The notes: generated by a model not told the origin, from the letters alone. A DNA stretch of 64,000 nucleotides from Fusarium oxysporum f. sp. lycopersici 4287 (GCF_000149955.1 NC_030986.1:1610345-1674344); one strand, 5' to 3'; counted from the stretch's first letter, positions 23,806 to 36,959 are shown. Program-made: numbers and translations.

Positions 23806-25425
23806 GTCGCGTGTCTTCCGCCGCTCTTAGATATTGATTTTGGCTAGAAACGGGACGCAAGGATGGAGAAGAGTCCTGCGTTGTTGTTGTTGATGGAGTT
23901 AATGGAACGACACAGGTACTATAGTGAACAACGGCAAGTGGACTTTGTAAGAAGCACAATGTAGATGAAGAGATAAAGTCTGATCTTTTGACAGTAGCTA
24001 TGTTGGTCTTAAGCGGCCTGAAGATAGAGTACTCAGCAAGGACGTCTTTGTCGGATTTCTTTGAGCTGCCACAAGTGGTTTTGTATGTGCTTGGGACATT
24101 CTGATACCATAGATATGTCTACAACGCCAGGACCATGCCCACAAATAGACAAGCAACGACCTGATGCCCCCAAGTTCAAAGAGACCGGAGCAGACGACTG
24201 TTCTGTTGGGAAACAGACCGCAATGCGGACCGTTACCAGAGTGGTAGACCTCTCCAAGCTGCATTTACATGTGTCGTTGGCCGGCATCCTCCACCCAACA
24301 CACTACACCCGGGCCAACATGGAGAAGCACAGATAGAATAGAAGCCCTATGAGCTTAAGAGATGGGGCCGCTTGGCGTCCAGCCGCAATCCATTCAATAG
24401 AAACAGAATGTCATACTTTTGATTGTGCTTCCCTGCGCCGCCTTATTCGCATGCCACTAGTTCAGCCACGGCGCATTCCTTTGATGTGCGCATCCGGCCC
24501 CTCTGGCTGTCATCAATCATCCCAACTTGAGACGTTGTTGACTTCCTATTGTTTGGTGAATCGATCTCGATCTATTATCCGTAATGTTCTCTTACTTATA
24601 ACCAAAGGCGCCGTGCCATCCTGATACTCCGACAGCTCCTGTCCACCGCTGTTTTGCTTTGCTTCCATTAGCTGTCTTGCCCTGCCATGCCCTGCCATGC
24701 CCTACCAGGCTTGTTATGTGGAGGGCTGCAGCATGTTTGCTTCAAATGCCGGATAACTGGGACCAAGCGGCCACTCGCAGTCATGCTGGCAGCGTCTGTT
24801 TGATGTGTCGCGGTAGCCGAACGACTAACCAACCAAATAATCCATAATTGCCCAGCCTGATCTAGCCCTGTGCCAGCCTGGTCTGTTGGTTCTGTTTTGG
24901 CAGATCATCTCTGCCTTTAAGACTATTCCGACCTGGCGCCCAAAAAAGAAACAGGCTTCTATTCGAAGCTTTGGCCATTTGTTCCTGACCACCATTTTCA
25001 TCACGCCTAGCAATGTTGATAGACACCCTATTTTCGGCATAGGTTCGGCCATTCGCGTCTCGCGTTGCTGCAGTGCTTCAGATCACAAATCCTGTTGGTC
25101 GCTCACTTGCCTAGTTTGATCTGGAGACGATTATAGAGTCCTTACAGATGGGGGAAAGTGTGATTCGACCTGCCTGTGCCATCCTCTCATTTGAGGCCCC
25201 ATGACAGGCAATTGTTTTGAATAGCTCTATCCCTCTCCAATGAGAGAAAAAGACTCAGCTTCTTCTCGTTAATACTATTATCGTATTGGTTGTGCTTGTA
25301 TTGCTGTTGGAGATGGCTTAGGGATAAGTCTCATATCATGCCTAAACATGGTTTAGAGAACTTCCTAACACAGTCGTGGCGTTGACCAGGACCCATGCCT
25401 TATTAAATCCCCGTGTTTGGAGTGT
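23806..25425. promoter_or_regulatory. Long upstream region of the HMG-box gene
   Basis: About 1.6 kb lies upstream of the HMG-box start and past the stop of the next minus-strand gene. No open frame resembles a known protein. A TGCCCTGCCA-type short repeat occurs near 24675-24705. The large size is compatible with a heavily regulated promoter and a long leader. Confidence 0.5.
24673..24707. repeat. Short imperfect CCATGCCCTG repeat
   Basis: Three near-copies of CCATGCCCTG/CCCTGCCATG occur in tandem inside the HMG-gene upstream region. No function is evident. Confidence 0.6.
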
Positions 25426-27816
25426 TCATCGGTTTTCAAACGGTCTTGGTGGCTCCGATGGTTTGATTGGCGGAGTCAAAATCTGATGTTGAGGAGAGGG
25501 TGATAGTGCGACTGGAGGAAGTATTGGAGTAGCAGCCTTGAATCTATTCGAGCTGGCCGAATCGATGGGGCGGGGTGGTGAATGCTTGGTTGGGGAGAGC
25601 CCAGCGATAGAAGGTATAGTTCCGTTCTGCTCGTGAGCTGCTCGATATATCTCGCGGCTGATCTGAGGTGTGCTCAACGCCGACTCAGCTGTTTTATCCC
25701 CCTGGAAGCTGTCGATACCTTTCGAAGGACTAGGTGTCCGGAAGGACGTCATCGGGGTGGTCATAGACGTACTGCGTGATGGGCTGCCCTGGATGCTAGC
25801 ATCTAGCTTGACAGGTGCCGGAATCACCGGTGTCCCTTTGGGTGTGCCAAGCACCTCCTTACTCACCTCTGAGCGGGCGTCCATCATACTAATTGTTAAG
25901 CCAACGCCATTGAAATTAGTACCAGGGGTGGAAGCCAATGGAGCCAAGCTATGTTCAACGTTGCCGTTAGATGCGTCGTGATCTCCATCTCCTGTCCCGT
26001 TGACCTTCTGAGCCTCCCCACTAAGAGATAACCCTAAGTGACTCGAAGAGCGAGATGGATCTGGCCGGGCGCCGGAGTTAGGTGGACGATTGAGCTTCAA
26101 CTTGATAGTTGGTCTGGGCCGTTTGGCTTCTTGTTCGCGCCGAATACAAGAAGCACAGATATAGTGGAATTCTGGCTGGTCAGCTGCTGCTTCGCTCAGT
26201 CCAACACATTGACTATGCTGCCAGACATTGCATCTCTCGCAAGCTACGCTGTGAGCTCCATCGTCCACTTGGCCATAGAGACCACAAGTGCAGTCGAAAA
26301 TCCAATCTTCTTCCTCATCCTCTAGCTCCTTCAGAGCTTGCTTGTTTTTCTCAATTTCAACTTGAAGACGGCGTTCAGATACTCGTCCGCTGCTACTTGA
26401 TAAGTTCTTGCTGTCTTCGGAGAGTTGTGCAAGTTCTTCCTCATGCTGGACGCGTCGTGCCTCGCGTTCTCGTAACCGTTGTTCACGAGACACCATTCTT
26501 TTATCGCGCTCCTCTTCCATTTTAATTTGCGCCAATTCTTCTCGTCGTTTGCTTGCTTCTTCTTCCTTTCGGTGTCGTTCTTCCTCCCGAATCTGTTCCT
26601 CCTGCCTCTGTTGTTCAACTTTCCCAGCAATTCGACTCGATCGTTTTGCATTCGCCATTTTGGCAGCGTTCGCTAGCTCTCGCTCTCGCTGTAACTCTCT
26701 GCGTTGCCGAGATTGTTCTTGTTTTTCAAGGATAGGAACAAGGTGTTTTTCTAGTTGGTCGCGCAGGATTTTCTCATTCTCGTCACGCGTCTTCCGAAAA
26801 CCATCCACAACAGATCGTACATCATCCAGAGTTACGGCGAGACATTCCCATGTCATTCCACCCAGGCCATCATCTTCGCTAGGCGTATCTTCTTTGATTT
26901 CTTGATCCGTTTCAACCACTTCTTCTTCTGCATTCAAGGTCGTGCGTCGTCTTTTGCTCGAGCGCCGACTTCCATACGATGCTCTGGATTTCTTCGGTTT
27001 GGTGGGTTTCGTAATCATCGGAGGTTCTGTAAGCCGATACACTCGGTTATCGTCCAGCACGAAGTAGGTTCTGTCATCTGCATCCCAACCATATGGTTCT
27101 ATTCGCTGGAGTTCTGTTAGTGGCTAACCCCCTTTTTGTTGAGATGTGAACTTACCCAACTTGTTTGCTCGCTATCTTTTTGCTCTTCCATCTTATCCCG
27201 AATGCGCTCAGGATGGATCATGGCCCATTGAGTCAGTTGCTGCATGACCTTGATCTACCCAGACAGTGTATATTAGCCTTGGATCACTAACCAGGCCTCG
27301 TAATTTCTTCATAGCCTACCTTGGTAAAAATGTCGAAATCGTTGAATTTGAGGGGTGTTTCACCAGAACCGAAGGGGTTGTAGTTCGGCGATCTCTTCGT
27401 AAATTGTTTTCGTGCTTGGTCATCGAAAATTTCATGCCTTCGAATCACCATTAGCAAAAAAACAGCATCTCCTAATTCCTGGAAACGTACGTTAAACCAC
27501 GATGCGACGAAACTAGTTTGAGGAGGGCGAGGGCAATGTCTGCCAAGATGCTTGAGTTCGGCTTGAGGCATTCCGTTTCAATTTCCTATGAAATGTGTTA
27601 GTTTGTGCGCCTATCGCATTATTGAAGAACTGGGCTGCTGTGTGGCCATACCTCAACATCAATAGCTTCGTCGATTTTCGCAGCCTTGCCAAATATGTAT
27701 ATCCACTGGCAAAGGTTCGCAAACTGCCACATATTACGGATGCGATGCTGTAATGAGTGTTCTGTCTCACCATCGTCGCCATCGATGGCCGCAAGCGAGC
27801 GCTTGCGAGACGGCAT
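25426..27816 (-). CDS. DDT-WHIM-PHD chromatin protein (RSF1/CECR2-like)
   Basis: Probable chromatin-remodelling accessory protein of about 700 residues. Exon 1 starts at ATG 27816 (MPSRKRSLAAIDGDD) and ends at a GTATGG donor after 27652. The following exons encode EIETECLKPNSSILADIALALLK, which resembles a DDT domain, and THEIFDDQARKQF. A WHIM-like block reads QLTQWAMIHPERIRDKM and RIEPYGWDADDRTYFVLDDNRVYR. A charged coiled coil of about 150 residues (RRELQRERELANAAK) is followed by one PHD finger with ordered Cys/His (CTCGLYG, CERCNVWQHSQCVG, CASC). The C-terminus is Ser/Pro-rich and likely disordered. The DDT-WHIM plus PHD order resembles RSF1/CECR2 partners of ISWI, but I cannot name the fungal orthologue. 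It is transcribed divergently from CCH1. Confidence 0.82.
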
Positions 27817-28372
27817 GGTTGAAGAAAAGTTGATGATGTCGATGTCAGGATGCTAGCCAGTCGCGTCACAATTGTCAGAAGCGTGTTTAGGCGTTTCTAG
27901 GTCGCGAAAAGCTGGGACGAGCTGTGGCGCACTCAGCCACAAGCACATGCCACTTGTATCACTTTTCGACTACCCTGGCTGGCCAACCTGGGAATTCAGC
28001 TTACGACCTCCATTTTCCAGGGGATGAAACTCTCCACACTGTAGCAGAAACCTTGTTCTATAAAAAGCACACGGCATTTCATTGCACTCTGCCAAAGAAG
28101 CTGCTGTGTGTACAGTGCGTAAGCGGGAGCTTACTGTCACATCCAGCCGTCCTACGGCATCCTAGGGACTCCTGATTAGGATGTAGCGAACTGGCTACCT
28201 CTTTGCTTCTACGAATACCTCTAAACCATACCTAGTTCACGCTCTCTATCTTTTTTTTTCTTTTTTTTTTTCATGAAGCGCTAACGATGCTTCATTCTGG
28301 TAGTAGTACTAATAATCACTATTCTTCATGACATTGGACCGCATTGGCGGTCATTAGTCCTTTCGTTGGTCC
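27817..28372. promoter_or_regulatory. Bidirectional promoter between the DDT-PHD gene and CCH1
   Basis: A 556-base spacer between divergent starts. It contains a T-rich tract (28251-28271, two T runs interrupted by one C) about 100 bases before the CCH1 start, a common nucleosome-depleting promoter element in fungi. Confidence 0.6.
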
Positions 28373-31300
28373 ATGTCTTCACACTCTTGGGATCAAGACG
28401 GGCGCCCTGCGCGGCGCCTGTCTATTCCGCTTCAGAACTTAGACGGATCGCATCTCGATAATCAACAGACGCAAGCTGGTCTGTCACGGCAACAACCAAG
28501 CTCTGTTTCTCCGCCCGACGTTCCTCAAATGTCTGCCAATCTTCCTGGTATCTCAACATATTGGGACCAACCCTACGATCGTTTCGACGACGATGTTAGC
28601 CCAGGGTCACCTATAGATCCAATGGCTCTACAGGCTGCGCTCCCTCCGGGTATGGATCACCATCAGCCAAGTCCTCCAATGCCTTCTACACCGGTTCGTA
28701 CATACGACCCGCCTGCTCCCTATGTCGAAGATGCGCCGAGTACCGATTACGCCGAGTCCGATCGAGTTCCGTTGACAGCTGGAGTTGAGCCCATCTCTGG
28801 TTCTTTATCTGCCAGTAATTTGGATGACCGAAATCGAGACAGTTTTCAAACAGTTTCAAGTCTGGAAAACAGCCCGTCGCGCGGTCGCAATACGAGAAGC
28901 CTCGGCGAAGATTTAAGAGCAAGCTATGGTTCAACTCGAAATCGTAACTTTGGCGCTTCTCTTAATCCTAACGAATATCGAAGGTCAAGGTCGCCTTCTA
29001 CATCGGGCGCTTTGTCCCGTGCTGGTTCGATTGTGCGGGCAATGTCACAGAGAGTTGTCAACATAAGCGGAGAGACAGAAGTCATTGATCATCGTGCATC
29101 GAGGCATCGCTCCCGCTCACCTAGTAGACATGATCAAGATAGGAATCGGGATACGATGAATTCGATGTTTGCCGATACTTCGTATCAACCACAGTTGGTT
29201 CGGTCGTCAAGCGAAAAGTCTACAGAACCACGTTTTAATGTGACCGAAGCTGAGCCAGATATACCGAGGCCTCCTTTACCAAATCCTCTCAAAGGAAAGT
29301 CTCTGGGAATCTTCTCACCGGACAACCCTTTGAGACTACGACTCTGCGACCTCTTGGTCAACCCATATACGGAGCCATTCTTGCTTCTTTTGATAGTCTT
29401 GCAGGCTATTCTTCTCGCAGTTGAGGCTGCTCCGAATGTATTTGAGAATGGACGCCCAGAAAGATGGGGACAGCATCCTATTGATTGGGCTATGCTTGCT
29501 CTTTTCATTATCTTCACTCTGGAGATTATCTCGCGTATTATTGTGTCTGGCTTCGTGTTGAACGCAGCAGAGTACAGTACGATTGACCGTAAACGGGGAA
29601 TCCGAGCCGCAATAGCAGACCAGTATCGTGCTGTTTTCCAACCGGAGCGGATAAAATCCGTAAAGAAGACGTCGCAATATCGACCGGAACCGTCAGCAAT
29701 CTCAAGATCTTTTACAACTTTTATGCAAGGCCAGCAAGCATTGCCAAGAACTCTGGAAGAGCACCAAAGGTTTCAGCTTGCTCGGCGAGCATTTCTACGC
29801 CATTCCTTCAACCGTTTCGATTTTGTTGCCGTTGTCTCGTATTGGATCACTTTCTGCTTGAGCATTTCTGGCCTCGAAACTAAACACGATCTTTATGCAT
29901 TTCGAATGCTGAGTTGTTTACGAATTTTGAGATTACTTGCTCTAACGAACGGTACTGCGGTAAGGTTATCATGATGCTTGAACATATCAACAAGCACGCT
30001 TACGAATTCTTAGATTATTCTCAGGAGTTTAAAGAAAGCAACGCCTTTACTCGTTCGAGTTGCATTTCTCCTCACATTCTTCTGGCTTCTGTTTGCAATT
30101 ATAGGGGTCCAGAGTTTCAAAGCCAGTTTGAGTCGGCAGTGCGTGTGGCTTGACCCCCTTGATCCTACGGACCTTGATGCTTCCTACACAAACGAGGAAG
30201 CTTTTTGTGGCGGTTACTTGAACAACCAAACGGGCGAAACTATGCCGTGGCTCAAGTTCAACAATTCAGAGTCCTTGACGGACCTTATGAATGGAACCAA
30301 CGAAGGAAAGGGGTTTCTGTGTCCTCGAGGTTCCATTTGCCTTCAGCAATCCAACCCGCACAATGGCACGGTCAATTTTGACAACATTTTCAACTCCCTG
30401 GAACTTGTGTTTGTCATCATGAGCGCAAACACCTTCTCCGATCTTATGTACATGACCATGAGCTCGGATTATGTCCAGGCCGCTCTCTTTTTTGGTGCAG
30501 GCATCATGATCATGATGCTGTGGTTGACAAACTTGTTGATTGCTGTCATTACCTCATCCTTCCAGGTCATTCGTGAAGAGAGTAAAGCCAGTGCATTCAC
30601 TGTCAGCCAGGAATCGCCGGTGCAAGCTCGATCTGACGAGAGAATTCGCCGAACATCTTCTTTACAACGCATGTTCCATAAAACCCGTGCAGTGTGGATT
30701 CTGATCATCACTTTTGGGTTGCTATGCCAGGCCTGCCGCAGCGCAACCATGTCAGCAAGAAGAGAGCGCTTCATCAACACTGCAGAGATCATCGTTACCA
30801 TTCTTCTCGATATTGAGATGATCTTTCGAATTGCGACTGATTGGAATCACTTCCACAAAAGTTGGCGTAACCTCTTCGACCTCGGCCTTGCGATTATCAC
30901 CTCCATCATATTAATCCCCCCTATTCGCTATACCAGAGCGTATTGGTGGTTGACGGTGTTCCAAATCCTGAGAGTTTATCGTATTGTGTTAGCAATACCA
31001 GTGACAAGGGAGCTTATTCTCCTCGTTTTGGGCAATGCTGCTGGTATCGGAAACCTGATGTTCTTTGTGTTTCTGATGACATTTTTGGTGGCGATTTTTG
31101 CTGCGCAGTTATTCAGAGGCGAAATTCCCGTGTATGAAGATGGCGAGCTCAATCGTATCTCGTTCTACACTATTTACAACTCCTTCTTGGGCATGTACCA
31201 AGTTCTGACAAGTGAGAATTGGACAGATATTCTTTATACTGTCACCTCCTACACTAGGCACAAGAATACCTCATGGATAGGAGCTATTCTACTCATTGGC

Positions 31301-34300
31301 TGGTTCATTGTGGCTTTCTTCATTCTCATCAACATGTTCATTGCTGTAATTCAGGAGAACTTTGATGTATCCGAAGACGAGAAACGGCTTCAACAAGTCA
31401 AGGCTTTTCTTCAAAGGCGAGACCTTGGAGCTTCATCAAGCAACCTGGCCCTTTCTACAATATTCGGCCTGTCCAAACATCGCAAAAATAAGGACCCCCT
31501 TGACTACGGGCCAGCAACAGTCGAGATGCTTCTCAAAGATGCGGTGGTCCGCGAGTTTCTGGATGATCAAATGAATCCTAAACCTGAGGAGGACCGGTTG
31601 CACCATGCCCCTATTAGAAGCGCAACTACGCTGTTGGGTGGTGAGATCAAGCCTGGCCGTCTCTCTGCCATGTGGGGACGGGTGAAAGGGTGGTTCAGCG
31701 ACAAAGAGCCCAACCCCTTTTATTCAAGCTTGCGGTTTGACGGCGCGAACGATACCTCAGATCCTCGACAAATGGCTGAACAGGCCATGTCTGCCACTAT
31801 GACTCGAAAGAGGGCTCAGCGAGAGTATCTTGCAAAGTACCCAAATTACAATACCTCCTTGTACATTTTCCCACCCAACAACAGCCTGCGCCGACTTTGT
31901 CAGCGGGTCGTTGGTCCTTCTCGGGGCATTGAGCGCATTGATGGTGTAGTTCCCGATACCCTCCTTTGGTATTCTTTCACGATATTCATTTACGCAGCAA
32001 TCGTGGCTATGGTCGTCCTCGCATGTGTGACCACTCCTCTTTATCAGAAGGAGTATCAAGAACAACATCAGTTCAGTATTAGGAATTGGTACATCTGGAC
32101 AGACATGGCTTTTGCGATTGTGTTTACTGTTGAAGCTGCGATCAAGATCATTGCGGACGGACTCTTGTGGACCCCCAATGCATACTTGCGAAGTTCCTGG
32201 GGATTCATGGACTCAGTTGTTTTGGTCACTCTGTGGATCAATGTCGTTACGCTCCTTATCAATGACGGCGCTATTTCCAGAGCAATAGGCGCATTCAAGG
32301 CGCTTCGTGCACTTCGACTGCTGAATGTTAGCAACAGCGCTAGAAACACATTTCACGATCTCATTATCGTTGGTTGGTGGAAAATTCTAGGCGTGAGTTG
32401 CCATCTCCTTACCTGTAGCCGTGTTCTTTGCTAATTGCTTTCCTAGGCCGCGTTTGTCTCGATGTCTCTGCTCATCCCGTTTGCCATTTATGGTCTCAAC
32501 CTATTCAATGGCTTACTTTTGTCTTGTAACGATGGTGGCGACGGAATTAATACCATGGATAATTGCTATGGCGAGTTCGAGAGCACACCATTTAGCGACG
32601 ACTGGCCAATGCTTGCTCCGCGTGTTGCAGCGAACCCCTTCTTCAGCTTCGACGATTTTGGGGCATCTTTATTTATTCTATTCCAGATTGTTAGTCAAGA
32701 GGGATGGACAGACGTCTCTTTTACTGTTCAAGCCATTACCGGCCGCATGAAGCAGCCCCAAGACCTAGCGTCGGAGGGCAATGCCATCTTCCTTGTCGTA
32801 TTCAATCTGTTGGCCACCGTCTTCGTACTCACGCTCTTTATCTCTGTTTTCATGCGTAATTATACCGAACAGACAGGTGTCGCTTATTTGACTGCGGAAC
32901 AACGGTCATGGCTCGAATTACGAAAGATCCTCAGACAAATTTCACCTTCGAAGAGTTCGTATGACGATTCTGAGAAGAGCTGGAAGAAATGGTGCCACAA
33001 GAGAGCCATCGAGAAGAAGGGTAAGTGGTACCAGACAATTACCGTTGTTCTAGTACTGCACTTGATCGTGCTTGTCTCGGAATTCGCCAGTGAGCCATGG
33101 TGGTGGACGCGATATCGCGACTTCGTTTTCTTCGCCTTCATCGTGGCATACACGGCTAACATTGCAATTCGTATCATTGGTTTGGGCTGGGTGCGTTTCC
33201 GACGAAGCTCGTGGGATCTTTACTCTCTGTTCATTGTCTTCGGGGCATTTGTTTCAACTCTCGCGTTACTCATATCAGACACTGAGATTGAAACCTATGT
33301 CCAGCTACATAAGGTGTTCTTGGTCGCCATTGTACTCCTCCTCATTCCTCGCAACGATGCACTGGACCAGCTGTTCAAGACGGCCGCTGCTAGTCTGACA
33401 GTTATTGGTAACTTGCTTGCCACCTGGCTGGTATTCTTCCTGGTCTTCGCCATTGCCATGACTCAAGCTTTTAGTTTGACACGATTTGGCGAAGAGACTG
33501 CGGAAAACATAAATTTCCGAACCGTCCCCAAAGCCCTGATTCTGCTATTCAGGATGAGTCTAGGTGAAGGATGGAATGCTGTCATGGAAGATTATGCCAG
33601 CATAGAGCCGCCACTTTGCGTTGACGAACCTAGATTCTTCGACAGTGACTGTGGTAGCCAATCGTGGGCCAGAATCCTGTTCATCGCATGGAACATCGTC
33701 AGTATGTATATCTTTGTGAACCTGTTTGTGTCACTCATCTACGAGAGCTTCAGTTACGTCTTTCAACGCTCGAGTGGCATGGCTGTTGTTGATCGCGATG
33801 AGATTCGACGGTTCAAAGAAGCTTGGCGAAGCGTTGACCCAGCAGGTACTGGGTATATCACGAAAGCAGCCTTTCCCCGTCTTCTTGGCGAGCTCTCAGG
33901 CGTCTTTCAGATGCGCATTTATGATCCAGAGGACAGCGTTCATTCTATTTTGGAAGATATAAGGGACGATGTGAAACTCACACATCACTCGTCCATCGCG
34001 ACAACCAGCGGATTCAGTGGCATTGACCTGAACAAACTCAATGCACGGCTGAGGAGGATTGACGTGGAGAAGGTGCGCCACCAGCGTCGGCGCTTTAACA
34101 TTTTTTACGAGGAGGTCTTGGTGTCCGCAGATCCCGACAGGGGCATCTCTTTCACGAGTGTCTTGATGATTCTTGCTCACTATAACATCATCAGTGATAA
34201 CAAGAGCCTAAAGTAAGTTATCCGACCTGCCGCATATCTGTACACCAAGGCTGACAAAAAACCGCAAAGACTCGAAGAGTTCCTAAGGCGTCGAGCTCGT

Positions 34301-34947
34301 CTCCAGCGAGTAGACGACCAAGTCCGACGTGGCGTGGTATTGGGCTTCTTCGACACATTGTAAGCTATTTATAGCCGAACCCAGGAAAGGAAAATTGCTC
34401 ACCATCAACACAGATATTATTCAAGACAATTCAAGAAACATATGCTACGAAAGCACTCGGCCCGCATGACGGCAGTTCCACAGCTGAACATTCCGGAGAT
34501 TCTTGTTGAGAACGATCTGAGCGACGATGAAACAGGTGGAGCAGGACCGAGATCTCCCCTCTCACCAGCCTCGCGTCCATCGAGTGTTGACGCAGGCGAG
34601 CCACGCAACTGGCTGGGATCTGTGGATCTATCGTTGCACGACACATCGTGGAGTCACCCTCTCAGCTTCCCCAGGGCCGCGCCTCCATCACCCACAACAC
34701 CTGCGCAACCATCAGCCTTTAGCTTTGAGATCGAGGAGGATGATCCACATGAGCAACAACAACAATCGACGACGCAAGCAAGATCGTCAGCGCCTCGGGC
34801 CGTGAGAGCAATCATTTGGACCCCATTAGCCCTGTGCAAGTCCGTGGAATGCTTGACGACTCGGTTTGGGGCGAGAGTATTCGCCGCAACGCCACAGTCC
34901 GACAAACACAGAACAGGGGCTCACAAGGGTATGATGGTTTCCACTGA
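28373..34947 (+). CDS. CCH1: Calcium channel alpha subunit Cch1 (frameshift near C-terminus)
   Basis: Cch1 is the pore subunit of the high-affinity plasma-membrane calcium channel acting with Mid1. Exons 28373-29959, 30014-32392, 32447-34212, 34270-34359 and 34414 onward encode a disordered N-terminus (~300 residues), four six-helix repeats and a cytosolic tail. Pore-loop residues are ANTFSDLMY (I), TSENWTD (II), SQEGWTD (III) and LGEGWNA (IV), so the selectivity positions read N-E-E-E. An EF-hand-like DPAGTGYI segment follows repeat IV. The frame reads to 35029 as written. One extra G in the GGG at 34797-34799 would instead give a tail with NHLDPISPVQVR and LDDSVWGESIRR, stopping at 34947 and totalling 2118 residues. 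I favour this because the tail then looks conserved. Confidence 0.94.
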
Positions 34948-35890
34948 GGAGGAAGCGATGGAGGAGTTGAAGTTGCGGTTGACATGGAACTTACTTGTGA
35001 GGAGGAGGGAAGTCCAGTTTTGGTGGTGAAACAATGCAATCATGCACATGGCATCAATGGAGGTTGCATTCAGGAAAGCGAACTCATGGCATAATTCAAA
35101 GCTGAGCACGGCGTTCCAGGGCAATCAATACATGAGCAACGAGGGGGGGGCAAGGCTACCCCCGGTATCTAGTTTCGGTCGATCAAGATTCAAAATAGAC
35201 ATACATTTTTCATGCACAGAACGTTCGGGTACCAAGACGGCCTCTGTGTAGCCCAGTGCGGTGATACGCAAGAGCAAGGTGTGAGACTGGAGACCTGACG
35301 CTTGTCTGATCAACGGCTGCCTGCGACAAAACACCCTTGCTTGGCAATCCTGCTGAGGTTCCAACTCAAAGTGAATTGACGGACAATGCGACTGTTTCAG
35401 CCGCTAGTTGCGAGGTTGAAACAATCCGTGCGCCCACATTCCGAGCCCCTGACATATCCTGATGCAAGGACTGTGGTTCTCTTTTCTACACTGCCACTTT
35501 CTTTTCTGGGTCTCGTGCCCGTTGTCGAAAGTGAATTGATAGATAAAGGTAAAGGTGCTGCCTTTTGCTTTTCTTCCTCTTGCTTGCCTTTCTATCTTTG
35601 TGTTACCCAAAGAACCATCGCTCGCTCATTGCTTGTTGACAAGACAAGACCAAGAGTCTGATAGAAACATTCGACAGGCTGTGCCTCTCTTTTCTACTTC
35701 TTGAACTCGTTCACTCATTGACAAATCTGGTTTATCATACGACAACTGCTGGACAAGTTGCTCGTTAGTTTTTTCATCTCAACGACCATCACGATCATTT
35801 TCACCAACGCCACGCCTATTACGCCAATACCAGATTTCATTGTTACGCGACAACGCATTCACTCTCAACTCATCTTGAAACTCTCACACA
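34948..35890. other. Intergenic: CCH1 3' region and promoter of the small gene
   Basis: About 940 bases. The final 200 bases before 35891 are C/T/A-rich without G runs, a typical long leader. A G7 run occurs near 35143-35149. No gene is supported, although the uncorrected CCH1 frame extends to 35029. Confidence 0.5.
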
Positions 35891-36175
35891 ATGGCCCACA
35901 CCTCCCGCTTCGAAACTATGACTTCTCGCTTCTCACCCTCTCGTCTGCGCAACTCTCTGCGTCGCAGCTCATCAGCCTCCACCTCCACCCAGGCTTCCTA
36001 CTCATCAGTCAGCACGACAAGCTCGTCCCCTGTCGTTGCCATCAACAGCATTATCTCGCGACAGCCTTCTCTATTGCATCTAGAGGCTGAACGCAAGAGC
36101 TTCGGCAGTGAGTTGAGCCTGCTTGAGCCCAGGCCCATTGTCTACTGGGGCAGTGTGGAGGAGCGCATCGGTTAA
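35891..36175 (+). CDS. Small serine-rich protein of unknown function
   Basis: A single exon of 94 residues begins at an ATG preceded by CACACA, a good fungal start context. The first 50 residues are Ser/Arg/Thr-rich (SRLRNSLRRSSSAS). The C-terminal part is ordered and compact: INSIISRQPSLLHLEAERKS, then LSLLEPRPIVYWGSVEERIG. I do not know its function. The contrast between a disordered head and a charged, aromatic tail suggests a real short protein rather than chance. No membrane segment or signal peptide is seen. Confidence 0.62.
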   Translation: MAHTSRFETMTSRFSPSRLRNSLRRSSSASTSTQASYSSVSTTSSSPVVAINSIISRQPSLLHLEAERKSFGSELSLLEPRPIVYWGSVEERIG

Positions 36176-36959
36176 TGCCTTGATACGCATACTTTGACAT
36201 GAGATCTTGCTTTATGATTTACACGTCGAAGATTACAATTTCTGGGGATTTAATGTGGTGTTGGGCTTGCCTTTTAGGTGTCTGGCAGGTCAAACTAGGG
36301 AATTTTTAAGAGACGGCGTTCGTGTGACTTACATGGTTATTCTTCAATTCTTGACCGAGTGACGATTCGGTATGGCATCAAAGATGAATAATCTTGCCAA
36401 ATTTCAGATTCAAATTCAAACACAATCAAACTTTTAGGCCTTCATTGCTGTCTGAGACCAAAAAGAAAAAAAAAAAAAAAACAATCCATTATCATGATCA
36501 TTACATTTCATACAGTGTCATACATATCCTCGGACACGATATCAAGCAGGGGTTCGAAACGCCTGCCACGACCCACAAACACCCCTGAAATACTTGTGTA
36601 CAGAGTAACAGCGACAATGATGCCACTTTCGATCAACGCTTGAAGGCCAATGCATGATTAACTCATGTCTGGAGATCCGGGAGATCGCTCCTGAAGACGA
36701 CGGTGCAAATGCTGCTCTTAATGTGAGACAACAATGATCACCGTTGAAATCATCAAGCGAGATTGCCTCTTTGCTGTTGAAGAGCAAACAAGAACCCAGA
36801 TCGATAGAGACGCATGTCAGTTGGAGGGAAAATTGTACGGTGACGGTGGTAAGGTCCTTGTCTGGAGTCAACGGTTGATACCACCCCGCGAAACAGAGAG
36901 GGTCTCTAATTCTCGGCGGAGCTTCAAGTATCATCCGCCTTCTCTCCACCCTGTCATGT
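36176..36959. other. Intergenic region between convergent small genes
   Basis: Both neighbouring genes point into this 780-base stretch, so their terminators lie here. An A-rich tract is at 36466-36481. No coding frame is recognised. Confidence 0.5.
36466..36481. repeat. A16 homopolymer tract
   Basis: An uninterrupted A run preceded by AAAAAG in the intergenic region between convergent genes. It is not conserved coding sequence. Confidence 0.85.

Noticed and set aside
25582..26905. Several plus-strand frames of 60-165 codons
   Set aside because: They are antisense shadows of the DDT-WHIM-PHD coding exon; Ser/Arg/Leu composition mirrors the Glu/Arg coiled coil.
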